DNA of 64,000 nt from G963665405 sp963665405 (GCA_963665405.2 CAXXUH010000003.1:248001-312000), one strand, 5' to 3'. Shown: positions 51,755 to 62,868, numbered from the stretch's first letter. The notes: generated by a model not told the origin, from the sequence alone. Program-made: numbers and translations.

Positions 51755-52000
51755 AAGGGCCTTTTCAAAGTCCGATGGTTGGCCATCCAGTGGTCGTTCG
51801 ACGCCTCCGACTTTCCTGCGCGTAGGACCGCACAGGGCATGTGCCAGGCCCCGGCCGGGGGTTCCGAAGGGGGCAGAGCCCCCTTCGCGGGGTTGGGTGC
51901 CCCAATCCATTGGGCGGGCGGGCGGGGACGAGATCACCCAGAGAGGGCACCTCAACGGGGGAGGTACGGGGAATGGTGGGAGAATGAAAAGACCCTACCG
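51755..52000 (+). repeat. Element E, copy 2 (with family B core)
   Basis: CTTTTCAAAGTCCGATGGTTGG, CCGACTTTCCTGCGCGTAGG, CCCCGGCCGGGGGTTCCGAA, family B core without the 70-bp insert of copy 1, GGCACCTCAACGGGGGAGG and AAAAGACCCTAC. The rest of this gap before polA contains no gene. Confidence 0.9.
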
Positions 52001-52075
52001 GTCACAAAGGGCGCACCGTGGTCGCCGAGAACTCTCGTCCGGGAAGCCGAGCCAATAACCGCCGGGCGTTCGCCA

Positions 52076-54862
52076 TCACTCCATATCGCCCCAGGTCAGG
52101 CCCTTCTTGAGATCGACCTTCAGGGGTACCACCAGCTCCATGGCGCCGGGCATCAGCGTGCTGGCCACCTCGGACATCTGCTCCATCTCGTCCGTGGGGA
52201 CCTCGAAGATCAGCTCGTCGTGCACCTGGACGATCATCTTCGAGCGCATCCCCGACGTCTCCAGGTGCTCGTGGATACGGATCATCGCGATCTTGATGAT
52301 GTCGGCGGCGGTGCCCTGCATGGGCATGTTCACCGCCATCCTCTCCCCCGCCGACCTGACGTGGAAGTTGCTCGACCGGATCTCGGGAATGTAGCGCCTG
52401 CGTCCCAGGAGCGTCTCCACGTATCCTCGCTCCTTGACGTCCGCTTTGACCGAGTCGATATACGTCTTGATGCCGGGATACGTGCCGAAATAGGTCTCGA
52501 TGAACGCCGCACCCTCCTCGGGGCTGAATCCGGTCTGCTGCCTGATACCGAAGGCGCTCAGCCCGTAGATGACACCGAAGTTCATTATCTTCGCGATACG
52601 ACGCATATCCGCGTCGACCTGGTCCACCTGTACTCCGTACACCGACGCCGCGGTCGCGGAGTGTATATCCTCGTTGTCGGCGAACGCCTTCACCAACCCG
52701 CCGTCCTTTGACAGGTGCGCCAGGACCCGCAGCTCTATCTGTGAGTAGTCGGCCGCGAGGAGCAGGTAGTCCCCCTGTCGGGCCACGAACGCTTTTCTGA
52801 CGCGACGGCCCAGCTCGGTCCTGACCGGAATGTTCTGGACGTTCGGGTCGTTGCTCGACACCCTCCCTGTCGCCGATCCGGTCTGGTTGTAGCTCGTGTG
52901 AATGCGCCCGGTCCGAGGATCGACGAGTCCGGGCAGGGCGTCCACGTACGTCGACTTGATCTTGGAGACCTGCCGGTACTCGAGAATCTGGTCCAGCACC
53001 CCGTACGCCTTGGGGTCCACGTCGTCCACCTCGCCCTTGTCCAGCATCTGCTTGAGCCAATCGAGGGAGGCAGCGTCCGTGGAGTAGCCCTTCTGGGTCC
53101 TCTTGGTCGTTGGGAGCCTCAGCTCCTTGAAGAGGATGTCTCCAAGCTGCTGAGACGAGTTCAGGTTGAATGCGTGGCCGACCGCCTCGTAGACGGAGGC
53201 CTCGATGGACGCCATCTGCGTCCCCAGCTCGCCGGACATGTCGACGAGCCGCTGTGAGTCCAGCGCGATGCCGGCGAGCTGCATCTGGACCAGTACCGGG
53301 ACCAGTGGCATTTCGACGGTCTCGAACACCTTGAGCAGGCTCTTCTCCTCGAGCTCCTTACGCAGGCACTCCCAGAGTCTGAGGGTGACCTCCGCGTCCG
53401 CGGCCGCGTAAGGCGCCGCCTTCTCGATCGGCACAGCCGACATCGAGATCTGCTTCCGCCCCGTCCCGATCAGATCGGCTATCGGGGTCATCTCCTCCTG
53501 GAGGCAGTCCAGGGCGAGCGCCTTCAGACCGATAGCCTGTCTTCCGCCCAGGTGTGCCGCCACCATCGTGTCGGTGACCAAGTTAGTTACCGGGACGCCG
53601 TACCGCGCCAGGACGGTGATGTCGTAGTTCGCGTTGTGGGCCACCTTTCGGACTGACTCGCCCTGCATGAGCGACCTTATCCCGTCGACCACCCGATCCA
53701 GGGCCATCTGACCGTCCTCCTCGTGACCGACGGGCACGTACCATCCGTGCCCGGCAGCGTTCGAGAACGAGATCCCCACCAGGTCCGAGCCCGTGGCGCT
53801 GAGCGCCGAGGTCTCGGTGTCGAAGGCGAAGAGGTCCGATGACCGTAAGGACTCCGTCATCTCGCGAAGGGACTCGGGCGAGGTTACGACGACGGTCTCG
53901 ACCTCGGGCCGACCGACCGACCCGGAATGCTTCTCCTCCGCCCCAGGCTCCTCCGGCGACTCGCCGGGAATCCTCCGCACCAGACTGAAGAACTCCAGGT
54001 CTCTCAGCAGCGCCACCACCTTGGACCGGTCGTATCCGCCGAACTTCGCGGCGTCGAGGTCCAGGGTTACCGGAGCGTCACGGGCGATCGTCGTGAGCCA
54101 CCTTGCCTGCTTCGCGACCTCCTCGTTCTCCCGGAGACTCTCCTGAATCCTCGGCGGAGTGACCTCGTCCAGATGCCCGTACAGGCTCTCGATGCTTCCG
54201 AACTCGGAGATCAGCCGGATCGCCGTCTTGGAGCCGACGCCCGGGACTCCGGGGATGTTGTCCGACGTGTCGCCCTGAAGCCCCTTCAGGTCGGCCACGT
54301 GCTCGGGGCCAAGGCCGCCATACCGCTCGCGGACCATCGCTTCGTCGTAGACCGTCCGCTTCTGTACGCTGTAGCTGAGCACCACCCGAACCCACGGGGA
54401 GACGAGCTGCAGGGTGTCTGTGTCGCCGGTGAGGATGAGGGTCTCGACCTCGCGCTCCTCCGCCTGGCGGCCGAGGGTGCCGAGGAGGTCGTCGGCCTCG
54501 TAGCCGTCCAACTCGATGATCGGGATCTCCAGAACCCCCGCGACCTGCCGGACCCGGTCGAACTGAGCCGCCAGCTCCGGGGGCATAGGCGGACGCTGGG
54601 CCTTGTACTCCTTGAACACCTCGTCTCGGAAGGTCGGGGCGGACGTGTCGAAGGTGAGGATGATATGGGTCGGGTGCCAGTCGGCGAGGGCACGGAGCAG
54701 GCTGTTCAGGAACCCGTAGACCGCGCGGACCTCCTCGCCGGTGCTCCTGATGTTCAGCGGCTCCCGGATGGCGTGCCAGGCCCGGTAGACCAGGGCATGA
54801 CCGTCCAGAAGCATCAGCAACGGCCGCTCCGCGAGCATCGACTTCGTGCCGTCATTGGCCAT
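52076..54862 (-). CDS. polA: DNA polymerase I
   Basis: 928 residues. 5' nuclease domain at about 13-310 (LMLLDGHALVYRAWHAI, DGYEADDLLGTL, GDTDTLQL, GVPGVGSKTA). 3'-5' exonuclease with all three motifs intact: FAFDTETSAL, VAHNANYDI and YAAADAEVTL. Family A polymerase at about 540-928: SSNDPNVQNIPVRTE, DYSQIELRVLAHLS, RRIAKIMNFGVIYGLSAFG and QVHDELIFEVP. Repairs and replaces Okazaki primers. Proofreading appears functional, unlike in Taq-type enzymes. In-frame Met9 is an alternative start. Confidence 0.98.
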   Translation of the reverse strand: MANDGTKSMLAERPLLMLLDGHALVYRAWHAIREPLNIRSTGEEVRAVYGFLNSLLRALADWHPTHIILTFDTSAPTFRDEVFKEYKAQRPPMPPELAAQFDRVRQVAGVLEIPIIELDGYEADDLLGTLGRQAEEREVETLILTGDTDTLQLVSPWVRVVLSYSVQKRTVYDEAMVRERYGGLGPEHVADLKGLQGDTSDNIPGVPGVGSKTAIRLISEFGSIESLYGHLDEVTPPRIQESLRENEEVAKQARWLTTIARDAPVTLDLDAAKFGGYDRSKVVALLRDLEFFSLVRRIPGESPEEPGAEEKHSGSVGRPEVETVVVTSPESLREMTESLRSSDLFAFDTETSALSATGSDLVGISFSNAAGHGWYVPVGHEEDGQMALDRVVDGIRSLMQGESVRKVAHNANYDITVLARYGVPVTNLVTDTMVAAHLGGRQAIGLKALALDCLQEEMTPIADLIGTGRKQISMSAVPIEKAAPYAAADAEVTLRLWECLRKELEEKSLLKVFETVEMPLVPVLVQMQLAGIALDSQRLVDMSGELGTQMASIEASVYEAVGHAFNLNSSQQLGDILFKELRLPTTKRTQKGYSTDAASLDWLKQMLDKGEVDDVDPKAYGVLDQILEYRQVSKIKSTYVDALPGLVDPRTGRIHTSYNQTGSATGRVSSNDPNVQNIPVRTELGRRVRKAFVARQGDYLLLAADYSQIELRVLAHLSKDGGLVKAFADNEDIHSATAASVYGVQVDQVDADMRRIAKIMNFGVIYGLSAFGIRQQTGFSPEEGAAFIETYFGTYPGIKTYIDSVKADVKERGYVETLLGRRRYIPEIRSSNFHVRSAGERMAVNMPMQGTAADIIKIAMIRIHEHLETSGMRSKMIVQVHDELIFEVPTDEMEQMSEVASTLMPGAMELVVPLKVDLKKGLTWGDME

Positions 54863-54890
54863 AACCGTATCCCAGGCTCGTCATGAGGGG

Positions 54891-54896
54891 ATTATA
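54891..54896 (-). promoter_or_regulatory. -10 box for polA
   Basis: Perfect TATAAT on the minus strand, 29 nt upstream of the polA start; the -35 region is weak. Confidence 0.45.
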
Positions 54897-54963
54897 CACG
54901 CGCGTGCAGATTAGACGGACCGAGACCAGATAAAGCATTTCTTCGTCGATCGTGTCCAGCAAG

Positions 54964-55080
54964 ACGATGATGGGGGTTGAGGTCCCGACAAGTCGGGATT
55001 GCCGGGAGTCTGAGGGTGTCCCTCAGATATAATTTCTCCCCCCTTCATGACTGGGGGGCCCAGGGGGATCCCCTGAACCG
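54964..55080 (+). repeat. Family A repeat, altered third hairpin
   Basis: TCCCGACAAGTCGGGA, CTGAGGGTGTCCCTCAG, then CCCCCCTTCATGACTGGGGGG in place of the CCAGGAAGG palindrome. Confidence 0.85.
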
Positions 55081-55110
55081 CGAAGTCGAGCTCATGCGTT
55101 GAGGCCTAGC

Positions 55111-55249
55111 AAGACGATGAAACATGGGGAGTGCAGAGGGGTGAAGCCCCTTTGCCGGGAGTCTGAGGGTTTCCCTCAGATACGATTTTTCCCCCCTTCC
55201 TGGCCAGGAAGGGGGCCAGGGGGATGGTCGAAAGGGTTTCCGACACCCT
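55111..55249 (+). repeat. Family A repeat, full copy
   Basis: GATGAAACATGGGGAGTGCAG, AGGGGTGAAGCCCCT, CTGAGGGTTTCCCTCAG followed by ATACGATTTTT, CCTTCCTGGCCAGGAAGG, GTTTCCGACACCCTG. The second hairpin plus T run looks like a terminator on the plus strand. Confidence 0.92.
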
Positions 55250-55312
55250 GCCGGGACTCATTCGGCGACGTCAGGCATTTCGTCTCCCGATCAGCGTATT
55301 CGAAACGCCGGT

Positions 55313-56734
55313 TTACACCCCCGCTAACCCCCGCAGCTCCCCGAGGATGGTCTGAGCCTCCTCGGGCGACTCGGCCTCCGCGTAGAGGCGCAGGAGGGGC
55401 TCGGTGCCGGAGAAGCGCACAAGTCCCCAATAGCCGCCGTCGAGGACGAACCTTACGCCGTCCGCCGTCTCTAGGTCCTCGACTCGGTGAGACCCGAGCT
55501 TCTTCGGATGCGCAGCGTCGATCCGCCCGGCGATCTGCTCCCGATCCCGCTCCGGGAAGTTTACGTCCCACCGATCGTAGAAGTGCGGACCGACCTTGCC
55601 ATGGAGATCCGCCAGTAGCTGCGACACCGACTTGCCCGTCTTCACCATCATGTCTAGGACCATCAGGCCGCTGAGGATGCCGTCGCGCTCGGGGATGTGA
55701 CCCTTGAAGGCGTATCCTCCGCTCTCCTCCCCGGCGGCCAGCGCGTCCTCTCGCATCATCACCGGCCCGAGGTACTTGAACCCCACGGGCGTAACGAAGA
55801 CCGGCACGCCGTAGAGCTCGCCGAGCCGGTCCACCATGCTCGTCATCGTCAGGGAACGGACGAGGGGTCCCCGGCGCCCCAGCACTTCGAGCTGGTACAT
55901 GCAGAGCAGCGCGAACGTCTCCAGCGTCGTGATGAACCGGCCGGTCTCGTCGACGACGCCCAGCCGGTCGGCGTCGCCGTCGGTGGCGAGCCCGACGCTT
56001 GCCCTCCGCCTGCGGATCGTGGAGATGAGCCCGTGCAGGTTGTGGGCGAGAGGCTCGGGTTGGGACATGCCCGGAAACGCCGGGTTCCGTCCGCCGCGCA
56101 GCTGCGAGACCCGGGTGTCGCCGCCCGACAGGAGCCTGGTGTAATAGCCGGACCCCGTCCCGTACATCGAATCCACCAATACCCGAAGCCCGGCGCGCCT
56201 GATGGCCCCGATGTCGACGAGGGAGGCGAGCTGCTTTTTGTAGCCCTCCTCGAGAGCCACGAGCTTGACGGCACCGCTGGCCTCGGCGTCGGCCAGCTCC
56301 ATGCGGCGTACGGTTTGGGCGGCCTCCGCGCCGGCGATGTTCCGCTCGAGCCGCTCGACAAGCTCCGGCGACGCGCTGCCGCCATAGTCGGGTTTGTACT
56401 TGTAGCCGTTCCATTGCGGCGGATTGTGGCTCGCCGTTATGACGACCCCGCCCCCGGCGCCTCTGCTGACCACCGCGTAGCTGACCGCGGGGGTCGGCGC
56501 GGGCTTGTCCCCGAGAAAGGTCGTGACGCCGTTGGCGGCGGTGACCTCCGCGACGGCTGCGGCGAACTCGCCGGAGCCGAAGCGCGTGTCGTAGCCGATG
56601 ACCACGCCCCGGTCCTCAAAGCCCTGATCGATGAGGAGCTCCGCGGTCCCCTGAGCGCAGAGCCGGACGTTGCCGAAGGTGTACTCCTCGGCAATTACGG
56701 CCCGCCAGCCGTCTGTGCCGAACTTTATCGCCAT
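55313..56734 (-). CDS. Phosphohexomutase (phosphoglucomutase/phosphomannomutase family)
   Basis: 473 residues. MAIKFGTDGWRAVIAEEYTF start, phosphoserine loop VVITASHNPPQWNGYKYKP, metal loop ATDGDADRLGVVD, sugar-specificity loop GEESGGYAFKGHIPERDG and phosphate-binding RFSGTEPLLRLYAE. Catalyses 1-P/6-P exchange on glucose or mannose. GEESGG is typical of enzymes accepting glucose. It starts 22 nt after metK, so it probably belongs to the SAM-cycle transcript. Confidence 0.94.
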   Translation of the reverse strand: MAIKFGTDGWRAVIAEEYTFGNVRLCAQGTAELLIDQGFEDRGVVIGYDTRFGSGEFAAAVAEVTAANGVTTFLGDKPAPTPAVSYAVVSRGAGGGVVITASHNPPQWNGYKYKPDYGGSASPELVERLERNIAGAEAAQTVRRMELADAEASGAVKLVALEEGYKKQLASLVDIGAIRRAGLRVLVDSMYGTGSGYYTRLLSGGDTRVSQLRGGRNPAFPGMSQPEPLAHNLHGLISTIRRRRASVGLATDGDADRLGVVDETGRFITTLETFALLCMYQLEVLGRRGPLVRSLTMTSMVDRLGELYGVPVFVTPVGFKYLGPVMMREDALAAGEESGGYAFKGHIPERDGILSGLMVLDMMVKTGKSVSQLLADLHGKVGPHFYDRWDVNFPERDREQIAGRIDAAHPKKLGSHRVEDLETADGVRFVLDGGYWGLVRFSGTEPLLRLYAEAESPEEAQTILGELRGLAGV

Positions 56735-56756
56735 GGGCCGTGCAGCCGGTTGTCGA

Positions 56757-58013
56757 TCATGAGACGCGTGAGTCGGCGTCGGTGGCGGGCTGCTGCTCTC
56801 CCACGAACCCCTCGCGTCTGAGGACCGCGGCCTTGTCGGTGCGCTCCCAGGGCAGGTTCAGGTCGTCCCGTCCGAAGTGGCCGTAAGTCGCGGTCTGCTT
56901 GTAAATCGGCGCGCGCAGGCCGAGATCCCTTATGATAGCCCCCGGCCTCAGGTCGAAGTGCTTGTCGATCAGCTTGACGATCGTGTCGTCCGGCACCTTG
57001 TTCGTTCCGAACGTCTCGATGGAGATCGAGGTGGGTCTGGCCATGCCGATGGCGTAGGAAACCTGAAGCTCTATACGGTCGACGAGACCGGCGGCCACCA
57101 GGTTCTTGGCGACGTGGCGGGCGGCGTAGGCCGCCGAGCGGTCCACCTTCGTCGGGTCTTTGCCGGAGAAGGCGCCTCCGCCGTGGCGCGCCGCCCCGCC
57201 ATACGTGTCCACAAGGATCTTACGGCCCGTCAGGCCGGTGTCGCCGACCGGGCCACCGATGACGAACCGGCCGGACGGGTTTACCACGTACTTCGTGTTC
57301 TTGTCGGTAAGCGACTTTGGGATGACGTGGTTGGCGACCTCTTCGATCAGGTCGCGCCTGATTACGGACTGGCTCACCTCCGGGTTGTGCTGGGTGCTCA
57401 GCACCACCGTGTCCACCCGCTTGGGAACGCCGTACTCGTACTCCACGGTCACCTGCGACTTGCCGTCGGGGCGCATGTACGGCAGGATCCTGTCCTTCCG
57501 CACGTCCGCCATGCGCTTGCAGAGCCGGTGCGAAAGCGAGATGGGCAGCGGCATCAGCTCGGGTGTCTCGGTACACGCGAAGCCGACCATCATTCCCTGA
57601 TCCCCCGCACCGAGCGAGTCCTCGTCGGTGCCGTCCCCGTCGTCGAGATCCCTCACCTCCACCGACTTGGACACCCCGGTGCCGATGTCGTGCGACTGGC
57701 TGTGGATGGAGACCACCACCCCGCAGGCCTGGTAGTCGAAGCCGTACTTTGAGTCGACATACCCCGCGTCCCTCAGCGTATGCCGGACCACGGCCGGGAT
57801 GTCGACGTACGTCTCGGTCGTGATCTCTCCCATGACCATCACCAGCCCGGTCGTGGTGACGACCTCGCAGGCCACCCGGGCCTCCGGGTCGCTGGCCAGG
57901 ATAGAGTCGAGCACCGCGTCCGAGATCTGGTCGCACAGCTTGTCCGGATGACCCTCCGTCACCGACTCCGACGTGAAGAGGTAGGATGGTGAATCTGTGA
58001 AGCTAAACGGCAT
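56757..58013 (-). CDS. metK: S-adenosylmethionine synthetase
   Basis: 418 residues. LFTSESVTEGHPDKLCDQISDA (ATP/methionine site), GAGDQGMMVGFACTETPELMPLPI, then GGGAFSGKDPTKVDRSAAYAAR, the GGGAFSxKD signature, and a C-terminal FGRDDLNLPWERTDKA. It makes SAM from methionine and ATP. The gene lies directly after ahcY (66-nt gap) in the run headed by the SAM-I riboswitch. Confidence 0.98.
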   Translation of the reverse strand: MPFSFTDSPSYLFTSESVTEGHPDKLCDQISDAVLDSILASDPEARVACEVVTTTGLVMVMGEITTETYVDIPAVVRHTLRDAGYVDSKYGFDYQACGVVVSIHSQSHDIGTGVSKSVEVRDLDDGDGTDEDSLGAGDQGMMVGFACTETPELMPLPISLSHRLCKRMADVRKDRILPYMRPDGKSQVTVEYEYGVPKRVDTVVLSTQHNPEVSQSVIRRDLIEEVANHVIPKSLTDKNTKYVVNPSGRFVIGGPVGDTGLTGRKILVDTYGGAARHGGGAFSGKDPTKVDRSAAYAARHVAKNLVAAGLVDRIELQVSYAIGMARPTSISIETFGTNKVPDDTIVKLIDKHFDLRPGAIIRDLGLRAPIYKQTATYGHFGRDDLNLPWERTDKAAVLRREGFVGEQQPATDADSRVS

Positions 58014-58079
58014 TTCTTGCTCCTTCTGCTATCTTCGCCACCCCGACTCGTCGGGGCTCCCCGGGCATGGCAAAGAGGT

Positions 58080-59351
58080 CTACGTCCCGATCGCCCAGCT
58101 TGCCAGGTAGGCGTCCTGCTCATCGGTCAGCGTGTCGATGCCGATGCCCATGGCCTCGAGCTTCAGCCTGCCGACCTCCTCGTCTATCTCTCGCGGCACC
58201 GGGTACACGTCGGGCTCCAGATCTCGGCCCTTCTTGGCGATGTACTCGGCGCACAGGGCCTGGTTTGCAAAGCTCATGTCCATCACGGCCGATGGGTGCC
58301 CCTCGGCGGCGGCTAGGTTGATGAGCCGCCCTTCGCCCAGCAGGAAGAGCCTCCTTCCGTCTTCGAGCACGAACTCGTCCACGAACGGCCGGACCCGCCT
58401 GGGCGGCGCCGACATCTCCCGCAGGGCGGCGATGTCGATCTCGACGTCGAAGTGGCCACTGTTCGCTATTATCGCGCCGTCCTTCATCCGCGCCAGGGTA
58501 CCGCCGTCGATGGCCTTGAGGCCACCGGTCAGCGTGATGAATATGTCTCCGATCCCGGCGGCCTCAGCGATCGGCATCACCTCGTGGCCGTCCATAGCCG
58601 CCTCCAGGGCTCGGACGGGGTTGACCTCCGTCACTATGACCTGGGCTCCCATTCCGGTGGCCCGGGACGCCACGCCTCGGCCGCACCAGCCGTAGCCGGA
58701 CACGACAACCTTCTTGCCGGCCCATAGCACGTTGGTCGCCCTCGTGATGCCGTCCAGGGTGCTCTGGCCGGTCCCGTACCGGTTGTCGAAAAAGTGCTTC
58801 GTATCGGCCTCGTTCACCGCGATGATCGGATACTTCAGCCGGCCCTCTTTGGCCAGGCTGGTGAGCCGGATCACCCCGGTCGTCGTCTCCTCGGTGCCAC
58901 CGATGACCCCGTCGATCAACGACTGTCTCGACGAGTGCAGCGTCGCCACTACGTCCGCGCCGTCGTCCATCGTGATCTGGGGACCGCGGTCGAGGGCCGC
59001 GCCGATGTGGGAGTAGTAGGTGTCGTTGTCCTCGCCGTTTATCGCATAGGTGGCGATCCCGTACTCCGCCACCAGAGCCGCTGCAACGTCGTCCTGGGTG
59101 CTCAGTGGGTTACTGGCACAGAGGACGACCTGCGCGCCGCCGTCCCTCATGGCCAGGGCAAGATTCGCGGTCTCGGTCGTTACGTGGAGACAGGCCACGA
59201 TGCAAAGGCCCTCCAACGGTCTTTCGCGGGCGAATCGCTCCCGTATCTGACGGACCACGGGCATCTCCCGCGCCGCCCAGTCGATCCTTAGGACGCCCTC
59301 GGGCGCCAGGGCTCGGTCCTTGATGTCTCCCTGAGTCGTGCTAGTTGCCAA
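58080..59351 (-). CDS. ahcY: S-adenosylhomocysteine hydrolase
   Basis: 423 residues from a TTG start behind GGAGGAAGG. MPVVRQIRERFARERPLEGL, CASNPLSTQDDVAAAL, GGTEETTTGVIRL, FDNRYGTGQSTLDG, and the NAD loop VSGYGWCGRGVA. Splits SAH into adenosine and homocysteine, removing the inhibitor of methyltransferases. Length about 423 matches the short archaeal/thermophile class. Separated from pfkB by 131 bases holding only a CCCCCCTGCAGGGGGG palindrome; no SAH riboswitch pattern was recognised there. Confidence 0.97.
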   Translation of the reverse strand: MATSTTQGDIKDRALAPEGVLRIDWAAREMPVVRQIRERFARERPLEGLCIVACLHVTTETANLALAMRDGGAQVVLCASNPLSTQDDVAAALVAEYGIATYAINGEDNDTYYSHIGAALDRGPQITMDDGADVVATLHSSRQSLIDGVIGGTEETTTGVIRLTSLAKEGRLKYPIIAVNEADTKHFFDNRYGTGQSTLDGITRATNVLWAGKKVVVSGYGWCGRGVASRATGMGAQVIVTEVNPVRALEAAMDGHEVMPIAEAAGIGDIFITLTGGLKAIDGGTLARMKDGAIIANSGHFDVEIDIAALREMSAPPRRVRPFVDEFVLEDGRRLFLLGEGRLINLAAAEGHPSAVMDMSFANQALCAEYIAKKGRDLEPDVYPVPREIDEEVGRLKLEAMGIGIDTLTDEQDAYLASWAIGT

Positions 59352-59482
59352 GCCTTCCTCCTAGTCTAGGCTTCCAGAACCGGCCGGTGGCCGCGTCGCC
59401 AACCGACAATCCGGAACGCCCCCCTGCAGGGGGGGAAGTTATGTCTGCCGGACACCCCTCATCCGCATTTGCTTGGCGGCAG

Positions 59483-60433
59483 TCAAGCGCCTTGTCGCTG
59501 GGGCAGCGACACGCCGTTGCCGAGAGGCGGGAACTGGGACAGAGCCGTATACGCCCTGAAGCGCGAATCGATCTCCGAGTGGATCAGAGAGGCCAGCCGG
59601 TCGAGGCTGAAGCTCTCCACCGTAAAGGAACCCATGACCGTCCCGAGCACGGCCGCGCGGCGGAACCCGCCCGGGCTCAGGTCTCCGGTGGCCGCCAGAT
59701 AGCCCATGAAGCCTCCGGCGAACGAGTCTCCCGCTCCGGTCGGATCGACGACCGACTCCAGCGGAAACGCCGGGGCCGCGAAGATCTCCTCGCCGTGGAA
59801 GAGCAGCACCCCGTGCTCGCCCCGCTTGATGACCACGGTCCGCGGTCCGAGGGCCTGGATCGACCGGGCCGCCTTGATCAGGTTGACCTCCCCGGCGAGC
59901 TGCCGCGCCTCACCCTCGTCGACGAATAGGAGGTCGACCGAGCCCACAACCTCGGTCAACCCGTCGGGCTTGATGTCGATCCAGAAGTTCATCGAGTCCA
60001 GCGCCACCAGCGCCGGCCGCTCCTCCATCTGTCGCAGGACGTCTAGCTGGAGGCCGGGATCGATGTTGGCGAGAAACAGATAGGGCAGCCGCCGATGATC
60101 GGGAGTGAGCGAAGGGGCGAAGTCGCCGAAGACGTTTAGCTGCGTGTCCAGAGTCTCCCTGGTGTTGAAGTCCTCCATCCCGTAGACGCCCGACCAGCGA
60201 AACGTCGCGCCCTTCGCCCGCGCCAGGCCGGACGTGTCGACGCCGTGCGACGTCAGAAGCTCCACATGCTCGGCGAGGAAGTCGTCCCCGACCACGGCGA
60301 CGACGCTTACACTCGTAAAGTAGCTGCTTGCCACTGAGAAATATGCGGCGGAGCCGCCGAGCGCGTCCTCCCGGCTCCCGGCGTGGGTCTTGACGGAATC
60401 GTACGCGACCGACCCCACGACGAGTACGGACAT
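59483..60433 (-). CDS. PfkB-family sugar kinase
   Basis: 316 residues. N-terminal VLVVGSVAYDSVKTHAG and LGGSAAYFSVAS (substrate Gly-Gly), VVAVVGDDF, then VVIKRGEHGVLLF and DPTGAGDSFAGGFMGYLA with the catalytic Asp and the anion hole. The ribokinase family phosphorylates sugars or nucleosides. The ATG directly follows the rhodanese stop (TAGATG), tying it to MTA salvage. Adenosine released by AhcY or a pentose from MTA are plausible substrates by context only. Confidence 0.9.
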   Translation of the reverse strand: MSVLVVGSVAYDSVKTHAGSREDALGGSAAYFSVASSYFTSVSVVAVVGDDFLAEHVELLTSHGVDTSGLARAKGATFRWSGVYGMEDFNTRETLDTQLNVFGDFAPSLTPDHRRLPYLFLANIDPGLQLDVLRQMEERPALVALDSMNFWIDIKPDGLTEVVGSVDLLFVDEGEARQLAGEVNLIKAARSIQALGPRTVVIKRGEHGVLLFHGEEIFAAPAFPLESVVDPTGAGDSFAGGFMGYLAATGDLSPGGFRRAAVLGTVMGSFTVESFSLDRLASLIHSEIDSRFRAYTALSQFPPLGNGVSLPQRQGA

Positions 60434-60787
60434 CTACGGGTCTGCCCCATGGCTCGTCGGATGCCCCTTTTCGATCCACGCGGCGGTCCCCTCCTCCACG
60501 TTGTAGAGCGTCTCCTGGTCGAAGCCCATCGCCGCGGCCATCTCGCAGGCCAGGCCGCTCCTGACGCCCTGAGCGCAGATGAACAGCAGCTTCTTCCCGG
60601 TCGGCAGCTCGTCGATGCGCGCGAGAACGTCGTCCACCGTGATGAACAACGCGTCTTTCACATGACCCTCGGCATACTCGTCCGGCCGTCGGACGTCGAC
60701 GAAGGCAACGTCGTCCCGGCCGTACATCTCCGCGGCCTCGCCGATGCTGATGCGGTAGTAGGCTTCGCCCTCGTTTCTCGTTGGCAT
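60434..60787 (-). CDS. Single-domain rhodanese
   Basis: 117 residues. ISIGEAAEMYG, VAFVDVRRPDEYAEGHVKDA and LLFICAQGVRSGLACEMAAAMG, with a normal cysteine in the CAQGVRS active loop, and LYNVEEGTAAWIEKGHP. Family proteins move sulfane sulfur. Start and stop abut mtnP and pfkB without spacer. It contrasts with the 38683 rhodanese, where the corresponding codon is TGA. Confidence 0.93.
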   Translation of the reverse strand: MPTRNEGEAYYRISIGEAAEMYGRDDVAFVDVRRPDEYAEGHVKDALFITVDDVLARIDELPTGKKLLFICAQGVRSGLACEMAAAMGFDQETLYNVEEGTAAWIEKGHPTSHGADP

Positions 60788-61655
60788 CTATCTCTCCTCG
60801 AGTGCCGGCGCCAGATATTTCCCGACGATGGGGAGCAGGCGCTCGACCGCGCTCCGCGAGATCCGCTCCGGTGCCGTCACGATCGCCCCCTCTAGCGCGG
60901 ATCCACAGTCACATTGTCGGTCCAAGGGGATGGCGCCGGCAACCTTTCGTACCATCTCTCGCGAGGTCTCCACGTTCCTCGTCATGTTCTCCACGATAAG
61001 CTCGACCGAGACCTGCTCCTCGCTATAGTGCCAGGTGTCGTAGTCGGTCACCAGGGCCATGCTCGCGTAGCATATCTCGGCCTCGCGCGCCAGCTTCGCC
61101 TCGGGCAGCGCGGTCATGCCGATCAGACCCGCGCCCCACGACCGGTACATCTCCGACTCCGCCCTCGTCGAGAACTGCGGTCCTTCGATGACGACGAACG
61201 TTCCGCCGTCATGAGCCGTCGTGCCCTGGGCGCGGGCCGTCTCCGTCAAGATACTCCTCAGCTCCGGGCAAAAGGGATCGGCGAACCCGACGTGGGCGAC
61301 GATCCCGTCGCCGAAGAAGGTGTTCACCCGGTTCCTGGTCCGGTCGATTATCTGGTCGGGGACCACCACGTCCAGCGGCCGGAAGTCCTCCCTCAGGCTC
61401 CCGACAGCCGTGATCGAGACGATGCGCTCCACTCCCAGGCTCTTCAGGGCGTAGATGTTCGCCCTCGCCGGAATCTCGGTTGGAGACAGGCGGTGCCCCC
61501 GGCCGTGCCGGGGGAGGAACGCGACCCTGGACCCGGCCAGGTCCCCCGTGACGATCGCGTCGCTGGGCTTCCCAAAGGGAGTGTCGACGACCGACTCTTC
61601 CAGATCGGTCAGGCCGTCCATCTCGTATAGGCCCGACCCTCCGATGAACGCGACC

Positions 61656-61669
<14 letters not shown>
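60788..61669 (-). CDS. mtnP: S-methyl-5'-thioadenosine phosphorylase
   Basis: 293 residues from the TTG at 61669, which overlaps mtnA by 14 nt. ARVAFIGGSGLYEMDGL, PRHGRGHRLSPTEIPARANIYAL, VGSLREDFRPLDVVVPDQIID, VIEGPQFSTRAESEMYRSWGA and GMTALPEAKLAREAEICYA are the MTAP signatures. Cleaves MTA with phosphate to adenine and methylthioribose-1-phosphate, the MtnA substrate. Confidence 0.97.
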
Positions 61670-62723
<1,054 letters not shown>

Positions 62724-62813
62724 GGGGTCTCTTCACACTAGGGAACGTCCGGGGGCGTCCGAGCGGCGTCCTGCCTGGGGTGGGACCTCGTTCCACGATC
62801 ACGGGACGAGGCC

Positions 62814-62853
62814 GGTCTCAAAACAAAGACTTCTCTGGATGAGAGAAGTCTTT
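62814..62853 (-). terminator. Riboswitch expression-platform terminator
   Basis: Perfect 12-bp stem AAAGACTTCTCT/AGAGAAGTCTTT, then TTTGTTTTG in the RNA. The segment CTCTCATC on the terminator 5' side can instead pair with GATGAGAG of the aptamer P1 3' strand. Confidence 0.92.
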
Positions 62854-62868
62854 CGGTCGAAGATCTCG

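Noticed and set aside
59352..59482. SAH riboswitch before ahcY
   Set aside because: Only a CCCCCCTGCAGGGGGG palindrome is present; the conserved SAH-aptamer blocks were not found.
60434..60787. Second selenocysteine rhodanese
   Set aside because: Its active loop reads CAQGVRS with an ordinary cysteine codon.
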